Positions 1 through 9,960 of a stretch of 64,000 nucleotides of DNA are shown piece after piece (within the stretch, counting starts at the first letter, position 1; each line of letters starts with the position of its first letter). Position numbers and translations under genes: made by a program. The DNA lies in the NCBI RefSeq assembly GCF_033115175.1, contig NC_084831.1:80423502-80487501 (forward strand), in the 5' to 3' direction. This stretch comes from Lepus europaeus (taxonomy: Eukaryota > Chordata > Mammalia > Lagomorpha > Leporidae). The notes under the pieces were generated by a model. The model made no database searches. It had not been told where the DNA came from and saw only the letters and a list, made by a program, of their open reading frames with translations.

Positions 1-789
1 CCACCTGGCCCAGTATGTTGCAGAGACACAAACTTCTTGTGGGAGAAAACAAGTGACTCTGGAGGAGGAAATTTCCATCCTGTGAATCCAAGTAAAAGGA
101 TGACAATTTTTTTTTTTTTTCATCACGTAAATCTCAAGAAAGGAACAGCAAACCAGTGAGAATGGTCTTGGCCTCATCAATCAGCCTCTTTGGACCCATT
201 CACTCTCCAGCGAAAGCAAAACTGGACTGAGCTTCTGGAAGCTTCCCTCCAGTGCATATTCCATAGTATTCCTGGGCTTGGTGGTCAGCCAGTTTAAGGA
301 CAGTCTCTGTGTTGACACTTCTTGGTACAGGTAAAGGAGCCTTTTTTCAGGGGCCACTGAATGCTCACAGTTAAGTCCACAACTGAATACATATATATTA
401 AAGGAGCTACTCAATTCAGCTTGCTTCTTAACTCAGCATTGAGGTCGTGTTCCTTTGTTTCACTTGCTATTTCCATACCATAGACGGTGCTGGAGGAGGC
501 ACTTGGAAGGGCAGGGCTGGGAAATTCTAAAGCCTAGAAATGAATGTGATCGCTGGAAGAGTGGCTTGCTGTGTGCCCTTGGGCAGCAGGTACATCAGAA
601 CTATATCACGGTTCTTTGAGGTGCTGACTTTCTTCAACTAAGTTTTTCCTGTGGCAAGGGTTTATTTAGCCTAGAGATTAGGATTCCCAGGTCTCTTGCC
701 AAAGCACCTGCCAGATAGAAGTTCTATCTATATCTCTCTATATTATATTATATTCAAATTTAATTTATTTTTTTTAGAAAATAAGTGTT
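1..789. other. SELENOF 3' flank, no recognisable feature
   Basis: The sequence is unique-looking with a T run at 107-120. A minus-strand open frame of 77 codons (181-414) has no family I recognise and no splice context. I see no gene, RNA or repeat that I can name. Confidence 0.5.
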
Positions 790-1115
790 GGGCTCAGAGC
801 TGTGGTGTAGCAGGTAAAGTTGCCACCTGTGGTGCTGGCATCTCATATGGGTGCTGATTCTAGTCCCAGCTGCTCCACTTCTGATCCAGCTTCCTGGTAA
901 TGTGCTTAGGAAAGCAGCACAAGATGGCCCAAGTCCTTGGGCCTCTGTGCCCACGTGGGAAACCTGGAAGAAGCTCCAGGCTTCTGGCTTCAGATCGGCC
1001 TATCTCCAGCTGCTATGGCCATCTGGGGAGTGAACCAGTGGATGGAAGATCTCTCTCTCTCTCTGTAATTTTGTCTTTCAAATAAATAAATAAATAAATA
1101 AACCTTTTTTTTTTT
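790..1115 (+). mobile_element. C-repeat SINE, type 1
   Basis: Complete from the head GGCTCAGAGCTGTGGTGTAG to an AAATA tail, flanked by target duplications TAAGTGTT (782-789 and 1116-1123). Confidence 0.9.
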
Positions 1116-1123
1116 TAAGTGTT

Positions 1124-2599
1124 ATTTAAGGAATGACTTGGATTTCAGAGTAGTCTTTGAAATTTTACTGGAGCCTTTTCATTTTTATTATTCCAAGTAT
1201 AGGAAACTTGCTTTGTTCTGTGAACTCTGCCTTATTCTCCAGTACCTGAAGGTTACCTTTAGAAATAGCATTCATTGTTGAGGGGGATATTTTTTTCTTC
1301 ATTAAGATCCTTCTTCACCTAATGACTAACATTAATTAGGATAGTTTTTAAAGTCACCAATAGGGGAAGATAAACTTGAAGAGTTTCACTGTTTTTTTTT
1401 TTTTTTTTTTAAAAAAGGATAGTTTCCATTTTATGTCTTTTAGGAAACTTTCAGAACCCACTTACCATACGGTAAGGAGGCCCAATAACGCGAAGAGACT
1501 GACAGCCACTTGCAGTCTGCCAACTCGGTGTGATCCATCTTGGAGGTGCATTTGCCAGGTTGCTGAGCTGCTCCAGCTGACACCTTACAGGTGTCCATTC
1601 CTGCTCATATCTCCTTGTAATAGGTTCTTGCCAAATTCAGAAGTTTGGAGATAACTGTTCTAGGTTGAAGTACTATAATTTTGGCAGAAAGAGCAAAGTC
1701 ATAAATATCAAATGACTACTACTTGTCCATGTTTGTGAATTTGTGTAAGTTTAATCAAAAGTCAGAATTTAGCTATAAAATGGTACCTTTTAGATAAGTA
1801 TTTTATACCCCTTTCTTGGTGATCACTTTTTTCTCCTTAAAAAGCTGTTCTTTGCAATTGGTAAAAAAAGTTGGAAGTGGCTGATTAATTTGAATGTCCC
1901 AATTAAAACAGTAGGGCTTGGTGGGTTCCTTTCATTCATCAAGTTGACTACTTGAAGCTCCGACACTACGGGGTTCTTCAGTGTCTTTGATCTCTCACAA
2001 TAACTTGAATACAACAGACCTTTTAGTCCTCTTTTCAGTTTTTTTTTTTTTTTTTTTTTTTTTTATCCCAATGCCAGATACTCATTTAACTGGCTCTTCC
2101 TGCCCAGAAACCAATCCAATTAATTTCTATGCCAATCTCAGTTTTGAAGTTTCATCCCTCAATCCCACTACTCTTCTGTACGTGGTGGCAAGTCCTCTCT
2201 TCCTGCCTTTTCTTTTAAATTTAAATCTTTCCACATTGTCCACAATTGGCTCAATCTCCCTCTTGTTCTTTACTTGTAATAATCACCAGGGATAAGTGAC
2301 ATATTAATCAGGCCTGGTACTATCCAAGTGATGGTCCTATCCATTACTCTGGATAATCAAACAGAGACCATGGCCCATTTGCCAGGATTTCTTACTTTGA
2401 TTATCCAGATTTACTTATATATTCATTCTCTTGCTGGCTTTAAAAGTAGACTTCTTGATTTTAAATATTACATGATACAAACTGCTGGTAAAGATAAATA
2501 AACAATCTCTATTAGAAATAAATACCTAGCAAATCTGATGGATTGTGTTTAAGGAATTTCAGATATTTGCAAACATGAAAGCACAAACCAGAAGAATTT
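1124..2599. other. Intergenic sequence downstream of SELENOF
   Basis: AT-rich sequence with long T runs at 1390-1409 and 2041-2064, which look like tails of decayed minus-strand retroelements. Open frames of 92 and 104 codons (1376-1654, 1981-2295) begin in or read through these T runs and match nothing I know. Confidence 0.45.
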
Positions 2600-2624
2600 C
2601 AAATTCAGATAATTTTTCAAAGAT

Positions 2625-2630
2625 TTTATT
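2625..2630 (-). terminator. SELENOF polyadenylation signal AATAAA
   Basis: On the minus strand the sequence reads AAATATAAATAAAATC, with the canonical hexamer about 60 nt beyond the SECIS. No other AATAAA follows on this strand before 2500, so it is the probable site. Cleavage is expected near 2600-2612. Confidence 0.7.
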
Positions 2631-2690
2631 TATATTTTTGGTCTTACAAACAATCATTTCAAAATCAACTTTTCTGTAAGAGATGTAAAA

Positions 2691-2768
2691 CAAAAATTTG
2701 CCAAATATCAGATCCACACAAATCCTCAGAAAGGTTTTCTGTGTGGTCTTCACTGATGCAAATTTTTG
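2691..2768 (-). promoter_or_regulatory. SECIS element (type 2) of SELENOF
   Basis: On the minus strand a perfect 11-bp helix I (CAAAAATTTGC with GCAAATTTTTG) closes an internal loop. The non-Watson-Crick quartet is GTGA (2750-2753) opposite TGAT (2707-2710). Helix II pairs CCACACA with TGTGTGG, extended by GA/TC around a bulge. The apical loop holds AAAA (2735-2738), 11 nt after the quartet, and a mini-helix CCT/AGG, which makes it a type 2 form. This hairpin recruits SBP2 and the selenocysteine elongation factor so that UGA is read as Sec. The first quartet base is G rather than the commoner A. Confidence 0.92.
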
Positions 2769-3363
2769 TGAATGTTTCACTCTTACCGTAGGAACTTGAA
2801 TCTGTTTCATAATAATAAAGCTACAATGTTTTTATGCAACACATTCATCAGACACTACAAATAACATTTCTATGAAAAGGAAAGCTGGGTAATACAAAAA
2901 CAGGAGAGGCTCTGAGAAGCAGGCAATCTGTTGAGGCTTGGTATATCTTATTTGCTTTGTGGTTTTCTGCCATTACTTTCAAAAGAACACACAGCACATG
3001 AGGCACAGTAATCATCTTCCTTAATAATCTCCCCAATTTAAAATTCTGTTGTTCACAAAACTGGACCAATTATCACAAACTCTCATTAGCATAATTAACC
3101 ACAAGTCTGTTACAAAGCATTTCATTAGTGGTATCAACAAATGCAGGAGGACAGAAATTTGTAAAAAATGGGTTTTGTCAAGCTCGCCAACTCCACAGAT
3201 ATCATGGGCAGCAAGGCTGTGCTGCCATTTCAGCTTCGAATGAGATGTTTAATGCCTCACACTAAAGGACTGATCAATGTAGGCAAGCATGGCTTATTAT
3301 CTGGGTACTGGAGAATTTCATTTGATAAGGTTAACACAAGATAGGATAAAACTTAAGCAAGAT

Positions 3364-3495
3364 TTAGAGGCGCTCCAGCTTTTCACTCAGGAATTCTTCG
3401 ACACTGTCTGTGTTCCACTTGAGGATGCTGAGTTCTTCAGCAATGTTCCCATTGTCATCCAGAAGCTTTAGCACAGGGTCTGACCCGCGGACATA
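3364..3495 (-). CDS. SELENOF: SELENOF coding exon 5 (C-terminus and stop)
   Basis: The exon encodes YVRGSDPVLKLLDDNGNIAE, then ELSILKWNTDSVEEFLSEKL, then ERL and TAA at 3364-3366. This completes the thioredoxin-like domain of the 162-residue protein. The acceptor is TTTTTTGATAG. The final residue is Leu (CTC) where I recall Ile in human, a conservative change. The family lacks a KDEL-type retention signal, and none is seen here. The 3'UTR continues without a splice donor to about 2600. Confidence 0.96.
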   Translation of the reverse strand, partial: YVRGSDPVLKLLDDNGNIAEELSILKWNTDSVEEFLSEKLERL

Positions 3496-3631
3496 CTATC
3501 AAAAAAGAGGAACACCATCATCATATTCTTCTTAGAGAGAGCCTTCCCAGCTTCAACCAAGATCAAAGGAGCTTAGTTACATATGATAGTAATTTTTTAA
3601 AAAAGCTTTTAGATATAACATCACAATCAGT

Positions 3632-3957
3632 CTTTTTTTTTTTTTTTTTTTAAGATTTATTTATTTGAAAGAGTTACACAGAGAGAGAAGGAGAGGCAGA
3701 GAGAGAGAGAGAGAGAGAGAATTTTCTATCTGCTGGTTGACTCCCTAATAGACCGCAAGGACCAGAGCTGCGCCAATCTGAAGCCAGGAGCCAGGAGCTT
3801 CTTCCTGGTCTCCCATGCGGGTGCAGGAGCCCAAGTGCTTGGGCCATCTTCTACTGCTTTCCCAGGCCATAGCAGAGAGCTGGATCAGAAGAGGAGCAGC
3901 CAGCACTAGAACTGGCGCCCATATGGGATGCTGGTGCTTCAGGCTAGGGCCTTTAAC
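3632..3957 (-). mobile_element. C-repeat SINE, type 1, left arm of a head-to-head pair
   Basis: T-rich tail (3632-3650), GA-rich tail region and body are intact. The element stops at TTTAACCCA, so the first 30 or so bases of the head, including the start of the A box, are missing where it meets the next SINE. Confidence 0.9.
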
Positions 3958-4240
3958 CCATTGCAGGCATTCCATATGGGTGCTGGTTGGAGTCCCCACT
4001 GCTCCTCTTCTAATCCAGCTTCCTGCTAATGGCCTGGGAAAGCAGCAGAAGATGGTTCAAGTCTGTGGGCCCCTGCACCCACATGGGAGACCCAAAAGAA
4101 GGTCCTGGCTCCTGATCGGCCCAACTCCAGCAGCTGTGGCCATTAGGGAAGTGAACCAGTGGATGGAAAGTCTCTCTCTGCCTCTGTAACTCTGCCTTTC
4201 AAATACAAAAATAAATCTTTTTTTCTTTAAAGGAAGTTTT
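3958..4240 (+). mobile_element. C-repeat SINE, type 1, right arm of a head-to-head pair
   Basis: It begins within the head (TTGCAGGCATTCCATATGGG), directly after the oppositely oriented SINE, and runs through to its A-rich tail. Its head is truncated at nearly the same point as its partner's. Confidence 0.9.
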
Positions 4241-4462
4241 TTAGGAAAGAATAAAATGGGATTCCATAAAAAATGAGAATAAAAATTAATTTTACTTCAG
4301 AAGAGAAAAATAGCCACTTGTTAAGGTAATTTGTTAGGATATAAGCTTATTATTGAACATAACAGATATTTATTGTATACATGATAGTCTCAAATTCAGA
4401 TGAGCTTAAAATCTAACAGAGGAGGCAGACAAACTCAATGAGCGAGAATGATGGTATGGGGT
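4241..4462. other. Intron 4 stretch, nothing recognised
   Basis: AT-rich intronic sequence between the SINE pair and the mariner-type MITE. No exon-like or repeat-like signal seen. Confidence 0.4.
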
Positions 4463-4908
4463 GTTCAAAAGGTTTATGGAAAATACATACTATGAAAAAA
4501 CTATGCATGGGCTGGCACCGTGGCTCACTTGACTAATCCTCCGCCTCCGGTGCCGGCATCCCGGGTTCTGGTCCCAGTTGGGGTGCTGGATTCTGTCTCG
4601 GTCTCTCCTCTTCCAGTCCTGCTCTCTGCTGTGGCCCGGGAGGGCAGTGGAGGATGATGGCCCAGGTGCTTGGATCCCTGCACCCGCGTGGGAGACCAGG
4701 AGGAAGCACCTGGCTCCTGGCGGCCATTGGGGGAGTGATCCAATGGAAGGAGGACCTTTCTCTCTGTCTCTCTGTCTATAACTCTCTCTCTCTCACTAAC
4801 TCTGCCTGTCCAAACAAACAAACAAAAAACCAAAAAACTATGCATGATTTAAAACATATTTTGCATTAAATAAACTGCTCTTTTTATTTTCCATGAACTT
4901 TTTGAAGT
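4463..4908. mobile_element. Mariner-derived MITE, split by a SINE
   Basis: Outer ends read TTCAAAAGGTTTATGGAAAA and, inverted, TTCAAAAAGTTCATGGAAAA, the same terminal inverted repeats as the mariner at 31688-33074 and the intact short copy at 45118-45229. The core is about 110 bp once the SINE at 4509-4831 is removed. Confidence 0.8.
4509..4831 (+). mobile_element. C-repeat SINE, type 2, inserted in the MITE
   Basis: Head GGCTGGCACCGTGGCTCACT and tail CTGCCTGTCCAAACAAAC. Perfect 14-bp target duplication AAAAAACTATGCAT at 4495-4508 and 4832-4845, both halves being MITE sequence. Confidence 0.95.
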
Positions 4909-4939
4909 ATTCCCATTTAGGAGCAATTAAAAATGTTTT

Positions 4940-5150
4940 TTTACTTTCATATACTTGGAAGGCAGAGAGACAGAGAGGGAAAGGGAGAAGAAGGAGAAGG
5001 GGAGGGAAAGGGGAGAGGCGAGAAAGAGCCAAGGGCCCGAGCATTCGGGGCATCACCTGCTACTTCCCAGAATGCATTAGCAAGAGGACGGATGGGGAGA
5101 AGAGGACTCCTCGGATACATGACACTACACATTTGGGAACAATACACGAC
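4940..5150 (-). mobile_element. Old C-repeat SINE fragment
   Basis: A GGAAGGCAGAGAGACAGAG tail region and degraded body (TTCCCAGAATGCATTAGCAAG) resemble the antisense of the older C-repeats. The head is not recognisable. Confidence 0.6.
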
Positions 5151-5454
5151 CAAGGGATAAACCCTCATGCAAATTACAGATTTTAATTAACAATGATGTC
5201 TCAATATTGGTTCATCAGTTGTTACAAATATACTATTATAAATTCAAGAGGTTGTAATAGAGGAGAATGAGGGCCAGGGTGTGTGCCTTATAGCACCTAG
5301 AAACACTGTGCTTTCTACTCAATTCCTTTGTAAACCAAAAACTCTCCTACAAAATAAAATATATTATTACAAGCAATTATTTATTCAAATATTTAATTCA
5401 AAACCAAATAAATTAATAACGAAAAACAAAGACATTCCATTATAATAATCTTAC
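5151..5454. other. Intron 4, AT-rich, nothing recognised
   Basis: About 300 bases next to the exon 4 donor. No repeat or regulatory motif is clear. Confidence 0.4.
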
Positions 5455-5504
5455 CTTGATTTGTAGTCCTCTGAACAGTTTGGGTTTATCACTCCTGACA
5501 AAAG
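5455..5504 (-). CDS. SELENOF: SELENOF coding exon 4
   Basis: The 50-bp exon completes the split Ala codon and encodes FVRSDKPKLFRGLQIK, part of the thioredoxin-like domain after the Cys-Gly-Sec motif. The acceptor is TTTTAAG before CTTTTGTC; the donor is AAG/GTAAGA. The phase matches exon 3 (one base carried over) and leaves phase 0 for exon 5. It is too short to appear as an open frame of its own and was located by translating around the splice signals. The residues match the known protein throughout. Confidence 0.96.
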
Positions 5505-5869
5505 CTTAAAAGAGAAAAACAAAAAAGATTTAAATTGTTCCCTTCCAAAATAATGCTAGCTGCAAAGATCATACACAAAATAGAAACGAACTTATCAAAA
5601 AAAACCCCAAAATTATATCTATATGGCAAAACTAAGGAAGTTTAAACATGCATGAATAAATGGAGAGATACACCATATTCTTCAGTGGGAAGACTAAATA
5701 TTTTGAGAAGTTAATTGTTTCAAATTTCTAAAACCCCCAATTCCAATGGGATCAGTGCTTCACAAAATGACAGTGCAGCATAGCTGTAAGAGAGTATGAG
5801 AATAGTTGGAGTGGTTTGTAAAAAGTAAAATATGGGGTGGGAGGGATGTGTTCTGCTATAGAATACATT
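5505..5869. other. Intron 3 start, nothing recognised
   Basis: AT-rich intronic sequence upstream of exon 4. It contains the exon 4 polypyrimidine tract (minus strand TTTTTCTCTTTTAAG) and no further signal I can name. Confidence 0.4.
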
Positions 5870-5985
5870 TCAAATGCATAAAGTGTGAAATTAATTCAAC
5901 AGATCCTTATCAAATAGTTACTATAAGATACACAGTGGAGGTAAAGCTATATAAAACAGATATTGTTCCTTTCCTTAGGAAGTTT
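5870..5985 (-). repeat. LINE-2 3' end fragment
   Basis: TTCAACAGATCCTTATC followed by CCTTTCCTTAGGAAGTTTAT is the antisense of the L2 3' end (AACAAATATTTATTGAGCAC... and ...GGAGCTTACATTCTAG type). Confidence 0.6.
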
Positions 5986-6079
5986 ATAGTCTAGTAAGGA
6001 TATAAATATGCTAAATAAATAATGTTAAAACTAATAAAGTGCTAAAAAAGTTGAATATCACCACAGTTTATAACACAGA

Positions 6080-6560
6080 GAACTTAAAATAAATGTTCAG
6101 TTTCACTAGTAATCAAAGAAATGCCAAGAAGATGAGTTATCCACATTCAGAATGACAAAGATTGAAAAGAATTCTAAAGGTAAGTGGGAGAGGAATTTTG
6201 CTGGGAGAGTGCTGTGGGAGGAAATCTACATCCTTCCTGATGTGTATAGAGCCAAATGAACCCAGTCTTAAAGCATACCTATCCTTTAACCTACCGGTGT
6301 TTATGCTGAGGAAATAACTGATATATAAAGCGATCTTGACAAACAAGTCTACAAATTGGAAAATAATCTAAATATGTAAAAGACTACTGGTCAAAGTAAC
6401 AGGTATCATATTATATAATGCATATAATCATTAACAATTATACTGGTCTATATTTAGGGATACAGAAGTAAATTATTCTGCTCAAGCAGTGGGTTATAGA
6501 TCAGTCTGCTTCCTAGGGTTATTAAAAAAGATGTATAAAGAGTTACTAATACATATTTTC
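6080..6560 (+). repeat. Ancient L1 (L1M/HAL1-like) ORF2 remnant
   Basis: CACTAGTAATCAAAGAAATG and, further on, ATTGGAAAATAATCTAAATA follow the order of the L1 ORF2 3' region, with many frame breaks. Confidence 0.55.
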
Positions 6561-6747
6561 ATTTGCAAATGAAAAAGCCTGGAGGCGGCACTAAATAAAG
6601 TCTTTGTAAAAAATTAGGCAAAAAACCAAACCACAACAAAATATTAGGTACAATTCAAATAATGGTTCAAAAAACACTATTATTTCAGTGAAAGGCTGTA
6701 TCTGAGATACAGACCTTATGAAAGTTTTAAATGAATGATCACAGGGG

Positions 6748-7055
6748 CCAGTGGGCGAAAGCCACTTCCAGCAATGCTGGCTTCCTATATGGGTGCTGGT
6801 TTGAGTCCCAGCTGCTCTACTTCCAATCCAGCTCCCTGCTAATGCACCTGGGAAGGTAGCAGAAGATGGCTCAAGTCCTTGGGCCCCTGCACCCATGTGG
6901 GAGACCCAAATGGAGATCCAGGCTGCTGACTTCAGCCTGGTCCAGTCCTGGCTGTTGGGACCATATTGGGAGTGAGCGAGCTGATGGAAAGTCTCTTCCT
7001 CTGACTCTGCCTCTCTCTCTCTCTCTAACTCTGCCTTTCAAATAAATAGAGCAAA
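6748..7055 (+). mobile_element. C-repeat SINE, type 1, diverged
   Basis: It starts GGGGCCAGTGGGCGAAAGCC and ends TTTCAAATAAATAGAGC. The body keeps TAGCAGAAGATGGCTCAAG. First of a dense SINE cluster running to 9441 in SELENOF intron 3. Confidence 0.85.
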
Positions 7056-7091
7056 TTGCTTTTAAAATCTAAATTAGAAAAAATAAATTCT

Positions 7092-7425
7092 TGGGGTCGG
7101 AGCTGGGGTGTAGTGGGTAAAGCCACTGCCCACAAAGCCAGCATCCCATATGGACACCAGTTCAATCCTGGTTGCTGTTCTTCCAATCTAGATCTCTGCT
7201 ATGGCCTGGGAAAGCAGCAGAAGATGGCCCATGTGCTTGGGCCCCTGCACCCGCGTAGGAGACCCAGAAAAAGCTCCTGGCTCCTGGTTTCGGACTGGCC
7301 CAGCTCTGGCCATTGTGGCCATTTGGGGAGTGAACCAGAGGATGGAAGATCTCTCTCTCTTGCTCTGTCTCTCTGTAACTCTGCCTTTCAAATAAATAAA
7401 TAAATAAATAAATATTTTTAAAAAA
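7092..7425 (+). mobile_element. C-repeat SINE, type 1
   Basis: Complete copy from TGGGGTCGGAGCTGGGGTGT to a four-unit AAATA tail. The B box is CAGTTCAATCC. Confidence 0.88.
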
Positions 7426-7486
7426 TAAGTTATCAAAGGCATGTGTCATTATAAAATTTAAGAGGATGATATTAAGAACTATCAAG

Positions 7487-7810
7487 GGGCCAGTGCTGTG
7501 GCGCAGTAGGTTAATCCTCTGCCTGCAGCACCGGCATCCCATATGGGTGTCAGTTGTAGTCCCGACTGCTCCTCTTCCGATCCAGCTCTCTGCTGTGGCC
7601 TGGGAAAGCAGAAGATGGCCCAGGTCCTTGTGCCCCTGCACCGTGTGGGAGACCAGAAAGAAGCACCTGGCTCCTGGCTTCGGATTGGCACAGCTCTACC
7701 ATCGTGGCCATTGGGGAGTGAACCAACGGACGGAAGATCTTTCTCTCTTTCTCCCTCTCACTGTCTGTAACTCTACCTCTCAAATAAATAAATAAAAGCT
7801 TTACAAACAA
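7487..7810 (+). mobile_element. C-repeat SINE, type 1/2 mosaic head
   Basis: Perfect 10-bp target duplication AACTATCAAG at 7477-7486 and 7811-7820. The head GCAGTAGGTTAATCCTCTGC mixes the two C-repeat head types, followed by a type 1 body and AAATA tail. Confidence 0.93.
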
Positions 7811-8002
7811 AACTATCAAGTATCTAAATAGAACACTGACTTATATTTATTTTAGAAAAATGTAAGCTTTTACATTTGAATTAGACATGGTCGTTATTAG
7901 AAGACTAGTAAAACTGATATGTCATTCAGATATTTGTCAGCATCCCAATAAGGGTTGTGGGTATTCCTAGCATTTTTTTTTTCTAAATAAAGAAAAATTT
8001 GA

Positions 8003-8325
8003 GGGGCCAGCGCTGTGGTGTAGGTTAAGCCTCTACCTGTGGTGCCAGTGTCCCATATGTGCACCATTATAGCCCAGCTGCTCCTCTTCTGATCCAGCTC
8101 TCTGCTATGGCTTGGGAATGCAGAAGAAGATGGCCCAAGTGTTTGGGCCCCTGCACTCATATGAGAGATCTGGAAGAAGCTCCTGGCTTCGGGTCAGCCC
8201 AGCTCTGGCCATTGCAGCCATTTGGGGAGTGAACCAGTGGAAGGAAGACTTCTCTCTCTGTTTCTCCATCTATAACTCTACCTCTCAAATAAATAAATAG
8301 ATAAATAAAAGTCTTAAAAAAAAAA
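8003..8325 (+). mobile_element. C-repeat SINE, type 1
   Basis: Head GGGGCCAGCGCTGTGGTGTA and tail AATAAATAGATAAATAAAAG. It forms an inverted pair with the minus copy that follows within 80 bp. Confidence 0.88.
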
Positions 8326-8400
8326 GGTGAGGGCATCAATTCTATTACGAATATTCAGTAAATGAACACATTTTTTTCAATAAACATTTGAATAATTCTT

Positions 8401-8736
8401 GTTTTAAAGATTTATTTATGTATTTGAAAGGTAGAGTTACAGAGGTAGAGGCAGAGAGAGAGAGAGAGAGAGAGAAAGGTTTTCCATTTGCTGGTTCACT
8501 CCCCTAATGGCTGCAACAGCCAGAGCTGGGCCAATCTGAAGCCAGGAGCCTGGAGCTTCTTCCAGGTCTCCCATGTGGGTGCAGGGGCCCAAGGACTTGG
8601 GCCATCTTCTAATGCTTTCCTAGGCCCAGCAGAAATCTAGACTGGAAGTGGAGCACCCAGGACTCAACCTGGAGCTCATATGGGATGCTGGCACTTTAGG
8701 CAGCAGCCTTACCTGCTACACCGCAACGTTGGCCCA
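8401..8736 (-). mobile_element. C-repeat SINE, type 1
   Basis: Tail TTAAAGATTTATTTATGTAT, a (GA)n tract at about 8453-8475, and a head ending CCGCAACGTTGGCCC. Confidence 0.88.
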
Positions 8737-8782
8737 CTGAATTCCTCTTAATATCAGGTTCAGCATTAGGTAGATTAAATAC

Positions 8783-9073
8783 AAAGATTCATTTATTTAT
8801 TTGAAAGGCAAAGTGACAGAGATAGAGAGTGACAGGGAGAAATTTTCCACCTGCTACCTAACTGCCCAAATAGTCTTAGCCAGGCTGAAGACAGGAAATG
8901 CCCCTGTCAAGTAGGTGGTAGGGAACCATAGATATGGGCCATCTTCCTCTGCCTTCCCAGGCATGTTAACAGGAAGCTACGTTAGAGCAGCTGGGAGTCG
9001 AACTGGCACTATCAAATGGGATGTCGGCATCTCAAGTGGCAGCATAATCTGATATATCACAACACTGGCCCCT
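8783..9073 (-). mobile_element. Old C-repeat SINE
   Basis: Antisense tail AAGATTCATTTATTTATTTG through a diverged body to ATCACAACACTGGCCCC. Clearly more decayed than its neighbours. Confidence 0.8.
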
Positions 9074-9107
9074 CTCAGTATATGAGTGATAAAAAATTTA
9101 AAAATTC

Positions 9108-9441
9108 AGGGGGCTGCCGCTGTGGCGCAGTGGGTTAAGGCCCTGGCCTGAAGCTCCGACATCCCATATGGACGCCGGTTCGAGTCCCAGCTGCTCCTCT
9201 TCCAATCCAGCTTTCTGCTATGGCCTGGGAAAGCAGTAGAAGATGGCCAAAGTCCTTGGGCCCCTGCACCCGTGTGGGAGACCTAGAGGAGGCTCCTGGC
9301 TCCTGGCTTTGGATCGGCGCAGCTCTGGCCATTGCAGCCATTTGGGGAGTGAACCAGGGGATGGAAGACCTCTCTCTTTGTCTCTACCTCTCTCTGTAAC
9401 TCTGTCTTTCAAATAAATAAAATAAATCTTTAAAAAAATTA
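9108..9441 (+). mobile_element. C-repeat SINE, type 1
   Basis: Well-preserved head GCCGCTGTGGCGCAGTGGGT, B box GGTTCGAGTCC and an A-rich tail. Target duplication AAAAATTC at 9100-9107 and 9442-9449. Confidence 0.92.
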
Positions 9442-9459
9442 AAAAATTCTGAACTTTAA

Positions 9460-9960
9460 TAATTCCTAGTTTGATAGGAGAAAGAGATTGGTATATAGGG
9501 CAAATACTTTACAATCATAAATAATACTAATGCAACATAAAGAGTAAAAATTTCCATCCAAAAGCCACCGCAAAATAATGCTGGGATTACATTTTGAATG
9601 ATTAGGAATCTGTCACCAAGAACGGGTAAGAGGCACAAGTTAAGAATATTCAGTGTGTGCAAGAACAGAGGTCAGAATTCAGAGAACTGCAAATAGTTCT
9701 GCATGAACTAGAGGTGTGAACCTACAAATTAGGAACCGTATTGTTTAGGTCTTAGGTATGCGATGCAGTTGAGTTTGGTATTTATTCTGTATGTGACAGA
9801 GAATCATAAAGGATTTTAAGCAAAGTGCAACATACTCAGATATGTCTTATAGAAAAGGTCTTTTTGGTGACTGTGTGGAAGTAGCATCAGAGTAAAAATG
9901 TGAACAGAGACAGGTAGGCCAGCTAATAAGAACTAATCTTCTGAATAAAGACATCAAAGC
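9460..9960 (-). repeat. LINE-2 fragment
   Basis: CATAAAGGATTTTAAGCAAA, then GGTGACTGTGTGGAAGTAGC, match the antisense of the L2 3' portion (…CTTAAAATCCTTTNNTGGC type). Diverged, no coding capacity. Confidence 0.6.

Larger units (their letters stand above)
2600..3363 (-). other. SELENOF: SELENOF 3' untranslated region
   Basis: About 760 bases of AT-rich sequence run from the TAA to the AATAAA on the minus strand at 2625-2630. The SECIS element lies in its distal half, about 600 nt after the stop codon and well over the minimum spacing needed from the selenocysteine UGA. No SINE has inserted between stop and polyadenylation signal, in contrast to the introns. The exact cleavage site is inferred. 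Confidence 0.8.

Noticed and set aside
1-540. A possible processed pseudogene in the 3' flank (phrases like KPRNTMEYALEG on the minus strand)
   Set aside because: The similarity is only suggestive, no family could be named, and there is no A tail or target duplication; a translated search would be needed.
9128-9210. tRNA genes suggested by A- and B-box sequences
   Set aside because: The boxes belong to tRNA-derived SINE heads; no complete cloverleaf with acceptor stem and anticodon loop is present.
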